Positions 12,501-25,400 of a stretch of DNA of 64,000 nucleotides are shown here, one piece after another. A program made the translations under genes and the position numbers. The stretch's first letter is position 1; each line of letters opens with the position of its first letter. The notes beneath the pieces are model-generated. The model had not been told where the DNA came from and ran no database searches. It worked only from the letters and a program-made list of their open reading frames with translations. The stretch is from Diploscapter coronatus (Eukaryota; Nematoda; Chromadorea; Rhabditida; Rhabditidae). The stretch covers positions 62,139,249-62,203,248 of the forward strand of contig OZ038423.1 in the NCBI GenBank assembly GCA_964036155.1, given 5' to 3'.

Positions 12501-14570
12501 TGAATCTCAATAACTTCTTACACCAAACATTTAAACAATTTATAAACCTTGAAAAAATAACGTTTGTTAAAATTTTTCAGTCTTCGTCCTCCAAATCATT
12601 CAGTCCGGGCTTCTGCTGCAGATAATTATCAGAAACGAAAAGAGCAAAGATCACCTGGAGATATTTCGCCTGCGAAACTGAGACAGTTGATAAAGGATGA
12701 CCAGACTAAAGTTGTAAGTAAAATGTTTCAATTCCTTCCACTTTTAATAAATTAGTAGTACGATGTTTCATAATTTAGTCCTCATCTAATGTACTGCTAG
12801 AAGAGTCGAACGACAATTACAAAGCTATCCTTCGTCCCGGACAACTTCAGCAGAGAATCAATCAAGGTCGAAACTATTTGAAAGATGAAGATGAGATGGG
12901 TTTTCAGCAGTTGCAATTCCAATGGATCATCACACGATCACGCAGAGCAACTATGTGAAGCCTGTCGAGCCTGTGATTGAACCGAAGAAGTACCAGAAGC
13001 CTCACAAACACAAACAGGTTTGTTTTATCAGTTACAAAAACCTGCATTCTTTTCCCTTTCTATTTGAAAAGTAAAGAAATAATCTTTTTAAGCTGTTTAT
13101 TTAAATTATCTGAAATTCAAACATAATCAGTTCCCTAGAATCATGATAACTCATTTGTGGATGCTTGTATTTTTTGCCTGACCTTCATCGTCGTCAACTG
13201 TATGACACTATTTGTCATCAGATTTATATAGGAAGTATAGGAAAAAGAATCCGACGACAAATACAGTCGATGATAGATAAATGAAGTCCTTATTTATTTT
13301 GTGATGATTTTCAGTCCTATCAAAAACTGCACCGTCAGAGTGGTCTGACCATCAAAGAATTCGGCCCAGATGAAATTGAGGCAGCCCCAACGATGCCAAC
13401 TAGAACTAAATACAGGAAAATGGTGGAGTTCATCGACGACAACAACATCGAAGACATCACTGCTCCCACCGAAGAAGTGGCGGAGGAGGGAAACGATGCA
13501 AATTCAAACGAAATTTGGAACGAGAGGAAGATTTCCGAAATGCCACCGCCTTTCCCGTTCAGTCACTGCTACATGAATACTAATGGCAAGATTTCCCTTT
13601 TATTTCTATAGCTGACTCACGAAAAAGTGATCACTTTTAAATATTTCGATTTTTGTGAAACTCAACATTTTAAGAGGAAAGAAGACCTATTTATTCTGTG
13701 ATTTTTCAATTATGATGATATCCCAGAAGAAAAACACTAGTTTTTAGGCTTCATGTGCTGCAATCGCTACCTCGAAAACCTGATTCGGAAGAGTTACCAG
13801 AAACTGAAACGGGCTAGTAAATTTACGGAATGCAGCATTCAGAAGATCGCCAATCGAATTCAGAATGATTGCGAGAAAGTGTAAGATATTTTTTTCGTTT
13901 TCAAAAAAGGTAAAAAAATATCTAGTTTCAACACGACCTTCGAAGTGATCGTTGGTTTGGATGACTTCGCGATCAAGGCGCACTTCGCGAGCGATTTGAT
14001 GTGCAAATTAGAGGAAGATCACAGGGTTATCACTGCTTATTCCGCTCAAATTCCGGTATTTCTGAATTTTTTAGGTTTCTGTGAACTTTAAATTTTAGAC
14101 CATGAATGGAGTTCCTACAGATCCTTTAGCCATTATAACGCCTATATCATTTGGCACGAGGAAAGTGTTCAATAGTAAAGAGGAAAGAGATGTCAAGGAA
14201 GATAATAAAATCGAGGAAGCAAGCTCGGGTAAGTCACAAATTTATACATTTATCCTAGATCATTTTTGAGTTGATTGAGAATGGAAGAAAATAACTTTTT
14301 TAAGAAATAAAGTCACTTCTATTCAAGCCTACTCCCTCCCTTCAGATTTTCTTTGCTGATAAAAAGCCATATCATCTCAAGATTGTCAATTTTATTTGTT
14401 CAATTTCAGACCAATTTGACGCAATCGTAACAACGGTTCAGACTCCAGATAGTTCGAAGCCCACAATAGAAAAGATCGCGATTCCTTTCCACGAATTGTC
14501 GAGAGAGGACATTCTCAAAGCCGACCCCGATGCAAAGAGAGTTGTCAGAGTTAAGGCGTTCAAAACGTAG
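9532..14570 (+). CDS. secreted ground-like (GRL) domain protein, nematode hedgehog-related family
   Basis: Ground-like proteins are nematode-specific, secreted, and mostly expressed in hypodermis and other cuticle-associated tissue. Exon 1 encodes a signal peptide (MRLGLTRLF, then the hydrophobic core LTLLIVYLATTV). After a weakly predicted exon (10685-10728, chosen because it restores phase), exons from 10814 onward encode a long hydrophilic, low-Cys region. The C-terminal GRL domain starts at CYMNTNGFMCCNRYLE (about 13567-13780, across an intron) and runs through IQKIANRIQNDCEK, IVGLDDFAIKAHFASDL and CKLEEDHRVITAYSA. It has the paired Cys after FM, the central Cys and the late Cys-Lys expected of the family. 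A tail of about 90 residues follows, ending VRVKAFKT. One intron inside the domain is GC-AG. The linker between signal peptide and GRL domain is unusually long. Family call is firm; exon 2 is uncertain. Confidence 0.82.
13586..13747 (+). other. GC-AG intron inside the GRL domain
   Basis: The donor is AATG|GCAAGA and the acceptor is TTTTTAG. Splicing here restores NTNGFMCCN, the start of the ground-like domain, in phase 1. Read-through meets a TAG about 20 bases on. A GT donor at TTCA|GTCACT is in phase but would delete the conserved CYMNTNG. Confidence 0.7.
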
Positions 14571-15003
14571 ATCAACATCTTTACTAACTTATTTTCACCG
14601 ATTTTTTTCAAGTATCATGTTATTTTCGTCACTTTTCCTGACTTCATGGAAACAGCATTGAAAACTTAATCTTTATGATTTTCTCATTTCATATACTTAC
14701 GCAGATGACTTTACAACTCAACCAAATACGAGTCGATTTCTTTTCTTTCTTAATTTTAGCGTGACAGGGCTTTCATTTTCTTTGGAATTTTCACATTATT
14801 TTCTCGAGAATTTTATCAAACTTGTATATAGAAATAAAAGAGTGTATGAGTTTAGAGATCAAATGTTACAACAAAAATAAATAACAAGAAGTGAAGATAC
14901 CTTAGGACCAGGCCTAGGAAGGACGATCGTCGGAAATCCCTTGCGACTTACCCCCTATATTTTTTTCCCTCTGACGAAAGTGCTCCCTAGGTCTGCTTAG
15001 GAC
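14571..15003. terminator. convergent 3' region with poly(A) signal at 14833-14838
   Basis: The ground-like gene and CCDC12 converge here. AATAAA at 14833-14838, about 265 nt past the ground-like stop, is the likely cleavage signal for the plus-strand gene. I see no gene in the interval. Confidence 0.5.
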
Positions 15004-16289
15004 TTATTGCACAGCCCCCGAGTTAACAGCACTGGCCAGGTCCTGTTTGCCCTCTGCAAGTCGCTCACGAATTATGCTCGCTATCGCTCGCTGGGTTCGT
15101 CGCTCCAGTTTCTGAAAAAAAAAAGTTGAAATCATAAAATGTAAATATTTGACAGAAAAGAATTTTGGATGCTAGGACTTTTTGAACTTTTCACCCTGAT
15201 CCAGGTGTACGAAACGAATGAAAAGTTTAAAAATCTAAGTTTATTACTCTCGGAAAATCTCATTTATCGAAATTTCGGAATGTCGAAACGTCCTTCTTAC
15301 GCTATTTCTCCTTACTTTCATCCTCTTCCACATTCCTAACACTCAATTATGTATTCAGACATAGAAATTATCTTCACCCTCATCTGTTTTGCGGAATTTT
15401 GATAAGATTTAAAAGAAAAAAATTACAAATCCGCACCTGCATTTTCTCTTCGATGTCTCGTTTCAGATCCCAATCGATCTTCTTCGGGGCCAAGGTCGTC
15501 AAATCCACAGACTCGATCGGTCGCATGTCTTCTGCATCCTGGAAAGTCAACCATTTGAAAGAATTTTGAAATTAGCATACATCATCAACATATTCGTCAT
15601 TTTTGGCATTTCAAATGCAAGCCATTTCTTCCTCTGCTCTTCTACTAGTCGGTTGTTTTTTTTTTTCTAATTACAAGCGAACTATTTTCATTCTTTCCTT
15701 CAAAAATCGCTTGTTAAATTTTCAAAAACTCGTTAAAATTCATTTCCTACCCTCAAATGTTCTGAAATTTCCTGCTCAACCATGTCGAGCTGCCTCAAGC
15801 CGCCCTCGAATTTGGCGACTTTGTCAGAAATCGGCTGGTAGTTCCTAAAATCGTCCATTTTTCTTCGTTTTCTCGTAAAATTTAACTTCCAACCTGAATT
15901 CTTTTTCCTCGGTTCTACTCTTCTTCGTCGCTTCTGCATCCTCTTTGTAGTCTTCTTCTCTGCAAAAAATCACTTTCCTTTTGAACAACTCAAACAAATT
16001 CCGGATTTCTGATTCTGTAATTTCGAACTCCATTTTTCCAGGTTTATTAAAATTATGTCCTTCCAACATCTTTACTTCCTCCCCAAAATAGGTGAACTAT
16101 CCAAAGATCACGTTTTTCTTTTTTTCGAAAAAAATAGAAAAGTTCCCACTTCATTTCGATTCCGTGCAGTTTTGACTTCATCTCGAGCAGTCTGCGTTTC
16201 CTGGCCTTAGCAGCGTCTTCCATCTTCGACTCATTAGTCTGTTCGCTTTCCTTCTCTTCTTCATCCGATGAATGATTTGGGTCCGTCAT
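15004..16289 (-). CDS. CCDC12: CCDC12, spliceosome-associated coiled-coil protein (Cwf18 family)
   Basis: CCDC12 and fission yeast Cwf18 associate with the activated spliceosome. Five exons give about 165 residues, the usual size. The N-terminus is acidic (MTDPNHSSDEEEKE) and is followed by a basic helix (KARKRRLLEMKSK). The family signatures are clear: FRNYQPISD in the middle, VDLTTLAPKKIDWDLKRDI, and QKLERRTQRAIASIIRERL, ending DLASAVNSGAVQ. These correspond to the human VDLANLAPRKPDWDLKRD and KKRTQRAIAELIRERL blocks. The ATG lies five bases after a TTTTCAG acceptor. It is divergent from ATP synthase gamma across about 500 bp. All introns are GT-AG. I am confident of the assignment. Confidence 0.93.
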
Positions 16290-16789
16290 TTTCCCTGAAA
16301 ACCTCAAAAACCAAAACTTGAAAAGATCGAGCAGAACTGAAAGAAAACGAAATTCACTCAACGCGATTTTCTTATGATTTACGCCGTTAAAACGCTGCAG
16401 ACTTGAAAACTCCTCTCGGGCGGTGTCTTCGACTTTTCCGCTAATTACCGCAATTGCCCCTAATTAAATCTCTAATTGCCCTTCCTAATTAGGCCTAGGA
16501 ATTGGGAAAATCTTGCAGAATCATTTTCACTGAAATCCCCGTCAAAATCTTCTCGTCATCTCGATCTGTCATTGTTTTCTGACACCGTGTTTTCAAACAT
16601 CTTCTGCAGTTTTCACAAGTGCCTCTAATTAACTCGTTAGTTACCCATCTTTATTACGTCTAGAGTTGCTAGACTTCTTGCGGAATCGTTTATTATCGAA
16701 TACCTCTTCTGAGTCTTCTACTTATGCTTTTATTTAGTTCCTCACTCTCGAGCATGTTCGGTCATCTCTCTAATATCTTGCATTTTAGG
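16290..16789. promoter_or_regulatory. bidirectional promoter region with TAATTA/TAATTG cluster
   Basis: This gap of about 500 bp separates divergent CCDC12 and ATP5F1C. Between 16440 and 16492 the CTAATT core occurs four times at roughly 13-18 nt spacing (CTAATTACC, CTAATTAAAT, CTAATTGCCC, CTAATTAGG), and again near 16624. TAATT(A/G) is the core of many homeodomain sites. The CATTTTAG at 16781-16788 lies one base before the ATP5F1C ATG and looks like a trans-splice acceptor. Confidence 0.45.
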
Positions 16790-18710
16790 ATGTTGCGCCA
16801 AGGTCCAGGCACTCTTCAGCTTGTGGTGTCTTCCCTGGCTGCAGGGGAGCAGCAGCGCGGCTTCGCCACTCTCAAGGACATTTCGATCCGCCTCAAGTCC
16901 GTCAAGAACATCCAGAAGATCACCAAGTCCATGAAGATGGTCGCTGCCGCCAAGTACGCCAAGGCAGAACGAGACTTGAAGGTACAAATTATCAGGTTCA
17001 TTGTCAAAAGGGAGATGTTTGTTTCTTGCTGAACAGAATGCTGGCAGTGCGAAGAAATTCTACATTCCACTCGAACATTCTTTTCCGAAAAATGTCATTT
17101 CTCAGTTTTCCAGTTCATTTGCATTTCTTTGATGAGTTAATTTTAAAAAATGTCGAATAAATAAATAAATATTCATGTTTGCAGGGCGCTCGTGCGTATG
17201 GAGTAGGTGCCCGCGCGTTCTTCGACAACATCGACCCGAAGAGTGAAAGCGACGACAAGGCCGCCGATGACAAGCAGAAACAACTGCTCGTTCTCATCAC
17301 TTCTGACAGGTAATGTATTTACAACTGATTTCGCCCTATTTATCTTCCTTTCCTCACTATCTTTCGTGCTTTGAGGAGATCCTCTCAGCCAATGGTTTTC
17401 CTGTTGAATTTGAGTAGATATGCTAAAGTATGATGACAGATTCATTATCTTGATTACAGAGGTCTGTGCGGAGCGGTGCACACCTCGATTGCGAAGGAAG
17501 CCAAGAACATTATCAACAACGCTGGAGACAAGGAGATCAAACTCGTCGCCATTGGGGACAAGGCTAAGGGCGCACTCCAGAGAGTCTACGGCAAGCACTT
17601 CCTCTTGAGGTGGGTATGATTCGAGAGTCTTAGGAATATGCATGATAGAGGTATCGTGACAGTCGTAAGCAGACAGACAAGAGCATAATAGGCAGACAGA
17701 AAATAAAGAATGCAGCCAGCAAAACCTAGAAACATCAACTCCTAAAATGCCAGTTTCGGGCTTTCAAATTCTTCGTTTCAGCGGCAATGAAATCGGTCGC
17801 CAGCCGCCAACGTTCGAGGACGCTTCGATTGCAGCCAAGGCCATTCTCGAATCGGGATTCGAGTTCGACAAGGTCCGATTCTTCGTCGTCCCTCATTTAA
17901 TGATTTCCATTCCAGGGCTACATCATCTACAATCGCTTCAAGTCTGTCGTCTCATACCAAACCAGCAAATTGCCCATCCTTCCCCTCGAGGTTGGAATTT
18001 TTGAAGATAGAAATTTTACATTTTCTGCGTTCTCCATTTTTGATACAGAATCACTTATCTGAAACTTTGACTAATTCAATGGTTCTAAAAATGTTAACAA
18101 AAATCGCGTTTTTCTGTTTTCCTTCACAAATTTTCAGAAGGGCAAGAAGAGTTGTTCAATTCCAATGTTTTGCAGGCAATAAAACAGAAGGAGAACCTGA
18201 ACACGTACGACTCAGTGGACGACGACGTGCTGCAGTCGTACAACGAGTACTCGCTCGCACAGCTCATCTACTACGCCATGAAGGAGTCCTCCACTAGCGA
18301 GCAGAGCTCTCGCATGACTGCCATGGACGGTGCTAGCAAGAATGCTGGTATGAATTTTTTTCCTTGAATGCAATCTTTTGCAAGATTTTCTTGTGGAAGA
18401 ATTAGTCCTTTCTAATTTCGCAACTTCACAATATTTCATTGTTTTTCTCCTAAAAATTCTTTAACATTTCGATGTTTTTTTTTCGAAAAATTCAGTGCTC
18501 GTGATCATAAACGCGTCGGGAGCCTCCCGATGCGTTTATGAATATGGGTACAGGAAGGAAGCACTCAGCTAACAAATTTTATTATTTTGGCAAAATTCTT
18601 TATTTTCAGGTGAAATGATCGACAAACTGACGCTGCAGTTCAACAGAACTCGTCAGGCCGTGATTACTCGAGAGCTCATCGAAATCATCTCGGGAGCTGC
18701 CTGTGTCTGA
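16790..18710 (+). CDS. ATP5F1C: mitochondrial ATP synthase F1 subunit gamma
   Basis: This is the central rotor stalk of F1-ATPase, turning inside the alpha3-beta3 ring in the mitochondrial matrix. Seven exons give about 300 residues, the normal length. A targeting sequence ([16 protein letters not shown], then [11 protein letters not shown]) precedes the N-terminal helix [20 protein letters not shown], which is nearly invariant in the family. [10 protein letters not shown] is present mid-protein. The C-terminal helix contains [19 protein letters not shown] and [12 protein letters not shown]. The start at 16790 was preferred over an in-frame ATG at 16724, because an acceptor (TTTTAG) directly precedes it. 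At exon 6, GTTTTGCAG at 18167-18175 must be used rather than an earlier TTTTCAG, or the frame is lost. Its unusual intron 6 carries a long hairpin. Confidence 0.96.
18505..18541. repeat. near-perfect 17-bp hairpin with 3-nt loop in ATP5F1C intron 6
   Basis: Arms 18505-18521 and 18525-18541 (TCATAAACGCGTCGGGA and TCCCGATGCGTTTATGA) pair along their full length, with a single G.T position, around the loop GCC. The element is much more GC-rich than the intron around it. Confidence 0.85.
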
Positions 18711-19476
18711 TTCATTGAAACAGACTGACAACCCCACCTGCTCCTTGGCTCCACCCACTTCCATCCAACCATCTGCAGCCTGCAATCGATCAACGTATTT
18801 CATCTCTTCTCCTTTTATTCATTCATTCAGATTTGCAACTTTTCAAGTTATCGTAAACTGCATGAAATGAAATAATGTCTTCCTTTCAAAGTCGTTATTT
18901 TGTTTCATTCAGGCTTAATCGTAGTTTGAAAACTGTAAATCCATACTCATTTGTTCCTCTAGGATTTATTTTATGACGTTTGTAGTTGATTTTTAGAGAT
19001 TTATTTATGCAGAGGGAGCGTAGGAATGACGAAGACGAATTCTAGTTTTCATTGATTCTTTCGACTCGAAAATTCCAGCCCCGAGCACAACAGAGCCGTT
19101 TTTGTAGTAGACGTTTTGATAAGAAGGATAATTTTATGATAAGCGAAGTTGTGTCTTTTCCTCGCCAATTTTCACCTTCATCCTGCCCCTTTTTGTATCA
19201 GATTTTCTCGTTTGTAAGACAAATTATTTGATTTCTTGGAGTTGGCGTTTTATCAACAATGAAGGATGTTAGTTGGGATTTGATAAAAGATAAAATCCAC
19301 CAGAATTCGGGATGGACAAGTGGTTTATGAAAAACCAATGGTTATTTTGACTTTTATGAAATGCGGAAGTTTTATTTTCAGTGTTTTACCGGTTCGTGTT
19401 TTGTATAATATTACCTTGCTTTGCGTACGGGTAGCCGATTTCTACGGCGAGAAAGTGCAATTCGAAAAGAAGAAGG
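18711..19476. other. ATP5F1C 3' UTR and gap before XPO4
   Basis: About 770 bp with no gene. No AATAAA was found; GATAAA occurs at 19282-19287 and again at 19289-19294. TTTTCAG ending at 19381 and GGGTAG ending at 19434 are possible acceptors for XPO4, so an operon link with ATP5F1C is possible but weakly supported. Confidence 0.35.
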
Positions 19477-22400
19477 ATGGGGACGATTTCTAAGGAAGCG
19501 ATTGCAGAATTGGAAAGGGCTGCTGAATTGATTCTGGTAAGTTATTTCAAAAATTTCACTGCGCATCATCATATCAAGAATTTTTCTTTAAAAAATGTCC
19601 ATTCTTGGGGATGCATTGACTGTGGAACGGTTGTTCCCTTCCATTTTGAAGGTGAATAATAAGTGCAAAAAGAAAAAAGTAAAAATAATGAATTCAATGG
19701 AAACTTGTTTCAAGATTGACCATTTCCAGGCTCCTCCGAACGAAGTGTCACCGGAGGCTCGGAAACAGGCTGAAACTCTGTACGAATCAGCTCATCAGCA
19801 GCTACCTCTCGACGACATTCTCAACTTTCTCACCAATTGCAACGATGCATATTTGCAGCATAGTCAGTTTTTCCTACATTTCTAGTGATTAAATGAAAGC
19901 TATTTAAAATAAATGAATACATCATTAGCTGTAAGGAGAAACAGGATCGAGAAAGATTTATCCCCATTTTCAAGCAGAAAAATAATTTAACTAAAATAGA
20001 AGAAAGATGGATGAATTTCCAGATTCCCACATTTTCTTGGTATACGAATTCGTACGTTGGACAGGAGAGACCACGTTGAGAGACTGGTCTTTGATTGACG
20101 AGCGAAAGCCGGAGTGCATCTACAAACTGCTTTTGGAGTTCATTGCTAATTCCAACAAGTTAGCTTTTCATTTCACTTTTTACAAGTTTCGTGATTTTAT
20201 TTGCTTTTTCTTCTCCAGTAAGAAGAATTGCGCCTTTTCACGTTTTCATGATTGTATCTATTCAGCCTGGCGAACTACGTCGTGAGTGCAGCGCTGCAGT
20301 CCGTAGCGATGATCATCAAGCGAGGCATCGTGGACAAGAGGACTGGGCCTGAGGAACAGCTCTACGAAATGATTCAGAATCTGCTCACCAATGAGAATCA
20401 CAGAATGGCAAGAGAATTTTATTTCTTTTTTAACGAAAATTACATTCATTTTTTTCTCATCGAAAACACTTTGAAAATGGACGGTTTCTCAAGATGTTCA
20501 TTCTTCTCTGCAAAAATTCATCCAAATGTCTACTTTTCATAAAAGTAGACGATTTTATGAGAACTTTTCAATTTTCTGATTCGTTAAATTTCAGCAATCA
20601 ATCGGCTGCGAGCTGATCTCTGCCCTGACAGAGCAATTCTCGTCTGCCTGGCGGAATGCGAAGTTCTCGATCACGTGGGATTTCCACATGCGAGCCAAGA
20701 GGGAATTCGAGAAGTCCGGACTGAGGAAGTTGCTAGAAATGACGCTCACAACGCTCCATCACATCGCTACGCAGGACGCTAGTTTCTTACAGGTTGAAAT
20801 TCATTTCTTGAAGTACATTGCAAAAATAGTTGCAATATGAAAATTACTTCGAGAATATTGATTAACGCATCGGATTGAGTTTATCTTTTTCCTTTTATAA
20901 TACCCAAAGTTTTCTAGATTGATCTGATCGTCTTCAAAATTCTGCATTGTGGATTCCAATTTCCTATTTTTCCAGGATGAATTTCATCGCCGCGTTGTGG
21001 ACAAATTCCTGGAAGTTGCAGAGAACATTTTCCAGTGGAGTTTCATCAACAAGATCTCCCTCAACTCGCGTTTCCTGCTCAATTCCTCGGTGAGCCTCGC
21101 GAACCATTCTCTACGCGATTCTTTAGTTCCGTTTATTCCAGCAATCAGCCACTTTCCGTCCCCCCGAATCGTGGAGCGACATCATCAGAAATCCGGAATT
21201 CCTGCCGCTATTCTTCAATGTGAGTTGGAAACTCTTCAAATTGTCATCATATTTCTTCGTTTTTTCTTCCAATAATTAGTTGATTTTGAAAATTGTTTCC
21301 TATTTATACCAGAAGAAGGTATGGATTCAGTAAAAATGCAAGAAAAAATCAAGAATATTCCTGCAAATTTCAGATGCATTCTCTCGTGCGCACTGACGAG
21401 AATCTGTGTGCTCGCTCGATGACGTGCCTCGTGCAGTTGTCAGCTCTGTCAGGAGACACTCTACCTGGTGGGGGTTCTCCCAACATCGCTCAAGAATACG
21501 TCAACATCTTCATTGCCAGAGTCCTCCAGCTATTCTCTGGAGGTTTGACATTTCCTTTTCATTCAATTTTTCTAAATTAGAAAAGGCAGTTTGTAGAAGC
21601 AAAGATAAGAAGAGAGTTCTTTGTATGTTTGATTCATACCATACATTTTCACAACTATTCAAACGTCCTACATCCATTATGATTTTTTTTAATTGATCAA
21701 ATTGACTACTTCAAAAAACTACAATAAAATCAGGTTATTCTTAATTTCGGACAATGCTATTTTTCTCTGAAATTTTCAGATTCGTGTATTGTCAAAATTC
21801 AGGCCCCCTTCCCCACGAAATCAATGGTTTGTGCTCGATCATCAACCGAATGGTGTTGTTCCGTCCCGTGCAGTTCCTGATTCGACTCGAGCCCGAACTC
21901 CGCAACCAATTCTTCATGTTCCTCGCTGAATACACCAAGCATCTTACCAAGGAGGCCATCAGAAAGGATTTTGTAAGAGGAGTTTTAACGCTCTCAAGAA
22001 TGGTGAGGATTTTGCAGGTGGACTCTGAGCACGATGACCATATTTCTCTTGCGTTAATTTACGATTCGTACTTGACTCTTCTGAGGGGTAGATGGAGATC
22101 TTCCACCGTCAATCCGGAAGAGGCCGATATGATTGGTTAGTTCGAAATTCCGTGAATAAGTTATTTTACGGATTTGTTGGACGTTTCTGAAAGTAATTCT
22201 TAACAAAAAATTCTGATTTTCCAGACCAACACCTTCTCGCTACCCCAGCCCAGGAAATTGTGTCGACTTTCGTGACCTCTTTGTTGGCTCCGCCTCTCGG
22301 AGAGAGACCGCATGTGGACGCGAGTAATGAGACTGAGGATGATTCGGATGATAGGACGGTAAGCATGAAGGATTTATGTTTTCTTCCTGAAGTTGACTTT

Positions 22401-25400
22401 TTATTATCAAGATAAGATATTTCATTCTAAACACTCCTAATTTGGAAGAATTTTTGCAAATGATTGAGTGATGTTTACAATGAGCATGCCAAAATTGATT
22501 TGAGAGCTCTATAAATTTCAAGTTTTCAATTCCAGCTCTTTGCTGACCTTCTAAACCCCCTGTCTACGATGGCTTGCTACAACGTGGGCGATTTTATGAC
22601 CTCGATGATCTCGACTCTGCGCACTCAGTTGGGCGGCTTTCGAGCGATGGCTGCGGGCACTGCCGATGCATCGAGGCTCCCCCTCTTTCACGAGGACATG
22701 CACTGGTTGCTTTTGATTATCGGTTAGTTTTTCGCCTATCTCATTTCTTGATTGGAAAAGGTTGAAATATTTTAAATTTATAGTTAAAGATTTGTTCACA
22801 CATTTCTACTTGATTTTTCTCACTATAAATTTCAGAAATGTTGCCTTCAAGTTATTATTAAATCTCCTAGAAATATTAATTTCCAGCCAACACAGTCGTC
22901 GGAGAGGAATGTGAAGGGGGCTGTCACACCGCAGCAGAGATCTACGAGAATTCGGCAGCCCTCGTGAATCAGCAGCGAGGAGGCGCGCCTTTCGATGACA
23001 ATGCCAAGGCCACGTTCCTAGAGTTGTGCCTTAATGATCCGAATTTCGACAGAGCCCCATGGGAAATGCAAGTCGATCCATTCATTCTGTAAGTATTTTG
23101 AAATTGACTATTTTTCGGTATCTTGGAAAACATCGAGTTTGAAGATGAAAAAGGCTTGAAAAAGCACTAATAGAAAGTTGATACGTACTTTTGAAAAATC
23201 TTTTCCTTGTAGAACTGTTAAATACTGACATCTTTCCTTCTTTTATGAAAAACGGTGGAGTTTTGCAGGTTGATGGGCGAAGTCCTTTCTTGGGCGGCGT
23301 TGGAGAATCAAATGCTGCTGCAAGGACACAATGAAGTCGTTAGTCCTGAGCTGATGAGGACCACTCTGCTCTGCACCAAGAGAATGCTCAATGCAGCTGG
23401 GAACAAGTCTGAATATGAGGTTGGGTTCTTTTTATTTTGTTGCGAATACTACATTCATCTTTTATACATTTCTATTTTGAAAAGAAAACTTGCCTGCTTT
23501 CAATGGCATCGTATCTGCATATCAAATGTTTCCCTATCGTTTACATTTTGTAATAAAAAATCACGAATAGCCATTTTCAAATTTCAGTCCGTGCCCGTCG
23601 AAGTGCTTCCCCTGCTTCCACAGAGCGACACGTTCTCGCAGCTGCTGGTCGGCTTCGTCCTCTCCAAAGTCTTCACCTGTCTTTCCAGATTCAGTGGGGA
23701 AAACAAGTGGGCAATTTGGTCTTTCTTGCCATGCATTTTCGCTCCTTATCAGGATAGTACTTACTTGTGGCAGTAATCTAGTTGCAGACTATTTGTTCTT
23801 GTTTTGCAGAGTCTGCATGGACGCAGTTGACCTGTTGAACGGCATTGTGGAGTCTCGTGCCTCGACAATCGCTGCCTCCCCCGATCTTTACCAGCATCTC
23901 AGATCTCTCGACATCGCCAAACTTCCTTGCAGGTCAAAATTTCACTTTTTACCTAGATGCTTTATTACGAACTCCAAGGTCTATCGAAATGTGTCTATCT
24001 TTGTAATTTTTTTTATCCTACTATTGAAGTTTCACTTTTTCAACCTTGCAAATCGTATCTTTTCAGATCTCGTCTCATGCAGGCCCTCGTGTTCATCGGT
24101 GCTGCTGCTCAAAACGCGGAATTGCAGGAGAACATGTTTGCGCAGGTACTTGTCGTTATTCTTTGGAAAGTCAAACGGATTTAATCTCACAGATTATGCA
24201 ACCCCTTGTTGAAAGATTCGTTTCCCTGTGCGCCCTGTCATCTTCCACGGATGTCGACTCGGAATTGACTGATCTGATTCAGTGCTTCGAGGGGGTCGCT
24301 CATGGCTCGGAAAATCATTCGGCTCCCATTTTGCTTAGTAAGTTTTCATTTATTTAAAAAAAATATGAACTTTGACACATTTAGCCTTTTACCTACGTTA
24401 CTACAAATGGTAAAAGTATCGACTATTTTGAAAAACGTTGAAAATACTATTAAAAAAATGAAAGAAGATGGAATTAATCTTATTTATGCATTTTTTCAGA
24501 GCTTCTGAACCCGATCATCATGAACTGTGTCGGTCTGCTGAAGTCCCGCGCCCACGCTCAACCAACCGTTTCTGCGATCCTCTCCCTCATGCTCAATATT
24601 TCAACTAAGGTAAAGATTTCGTTCATCTCATGGAAAAATTTCTTGTGTTTCGTCTTTATCTATGACTGCTTTTATTCAAATATATTTGACCTTCTTGAAA
24701 ACATCATCCATTTCTGATAAAGAATAGCGTTAGTAAGGAAGAGGTAGCTTATTCAAGAAAATCAAAAGCTTCAAATCTTCTTAGATTCAATTAGATTTTT
24801 CTCCATTTCCAGGTTCTGTTCTACGTGGAAGACGCAGAGGAGACGATGAACGTGCAGAAGGCCCTGCTGGAGATGATCGATATTTACAGGAAAGAACAGG
24901 GGGCGAAGTTCGTCGGTCTTTCCTCGGACGAAGACGAAAAATCGAATGATCTGGTGGGATTCGTTCGTTTCTTTAAAAATGAACTCTAATCCTCAGGCGA
25001 TATTCATCGAAATCCTCAGCAACGTGATGTCGAAGGATATTTTGGACACCAGAGAAGGAATGGCTAATACAGGCGCTTTGGTGAGGAAAATTCTTTCTTT
25101 CTAATTAGTCCTTCTAAAACATCTGAAAATGAAACACAACTCATGAGCACATGTGTTGAGAGATGAGAAATAATGCATTTTTACAGTTTTAAATTTTCGC
25201 ATTACGTTGCCCCAACACATGATGATATTATTTGGCGAAATTGTTGAAAATAGGAACTATTTTCCTCGTGTTTTAGGTAGCAGTGCAATCTCTGTCTATG
25301 CTGCTCTCTATCATGAACGAGCAAGTGATGTGCATCCCCGATGTGGCGACTCGCTTCTTCCGTCTCGTTCTGTATCTCATCGACTTCTCGCCCGAGGCTC

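Noticed and set aside
16724..16789. Upstream in-frame ATG of ATP5F1C
   Set aside because: A splice acceptor lies one base before the ATG at 16790, and the shorter start gives a normal mitochondrial presequence.
18138..18175. Extra coding segment of ATP5F1C after TTTTCAG at 18137
   Set aside because: It shifts the frame to a stop. The next acceptor (TTGCAG, ending 18175) gives the conserved [12 protein letters not shown] block.
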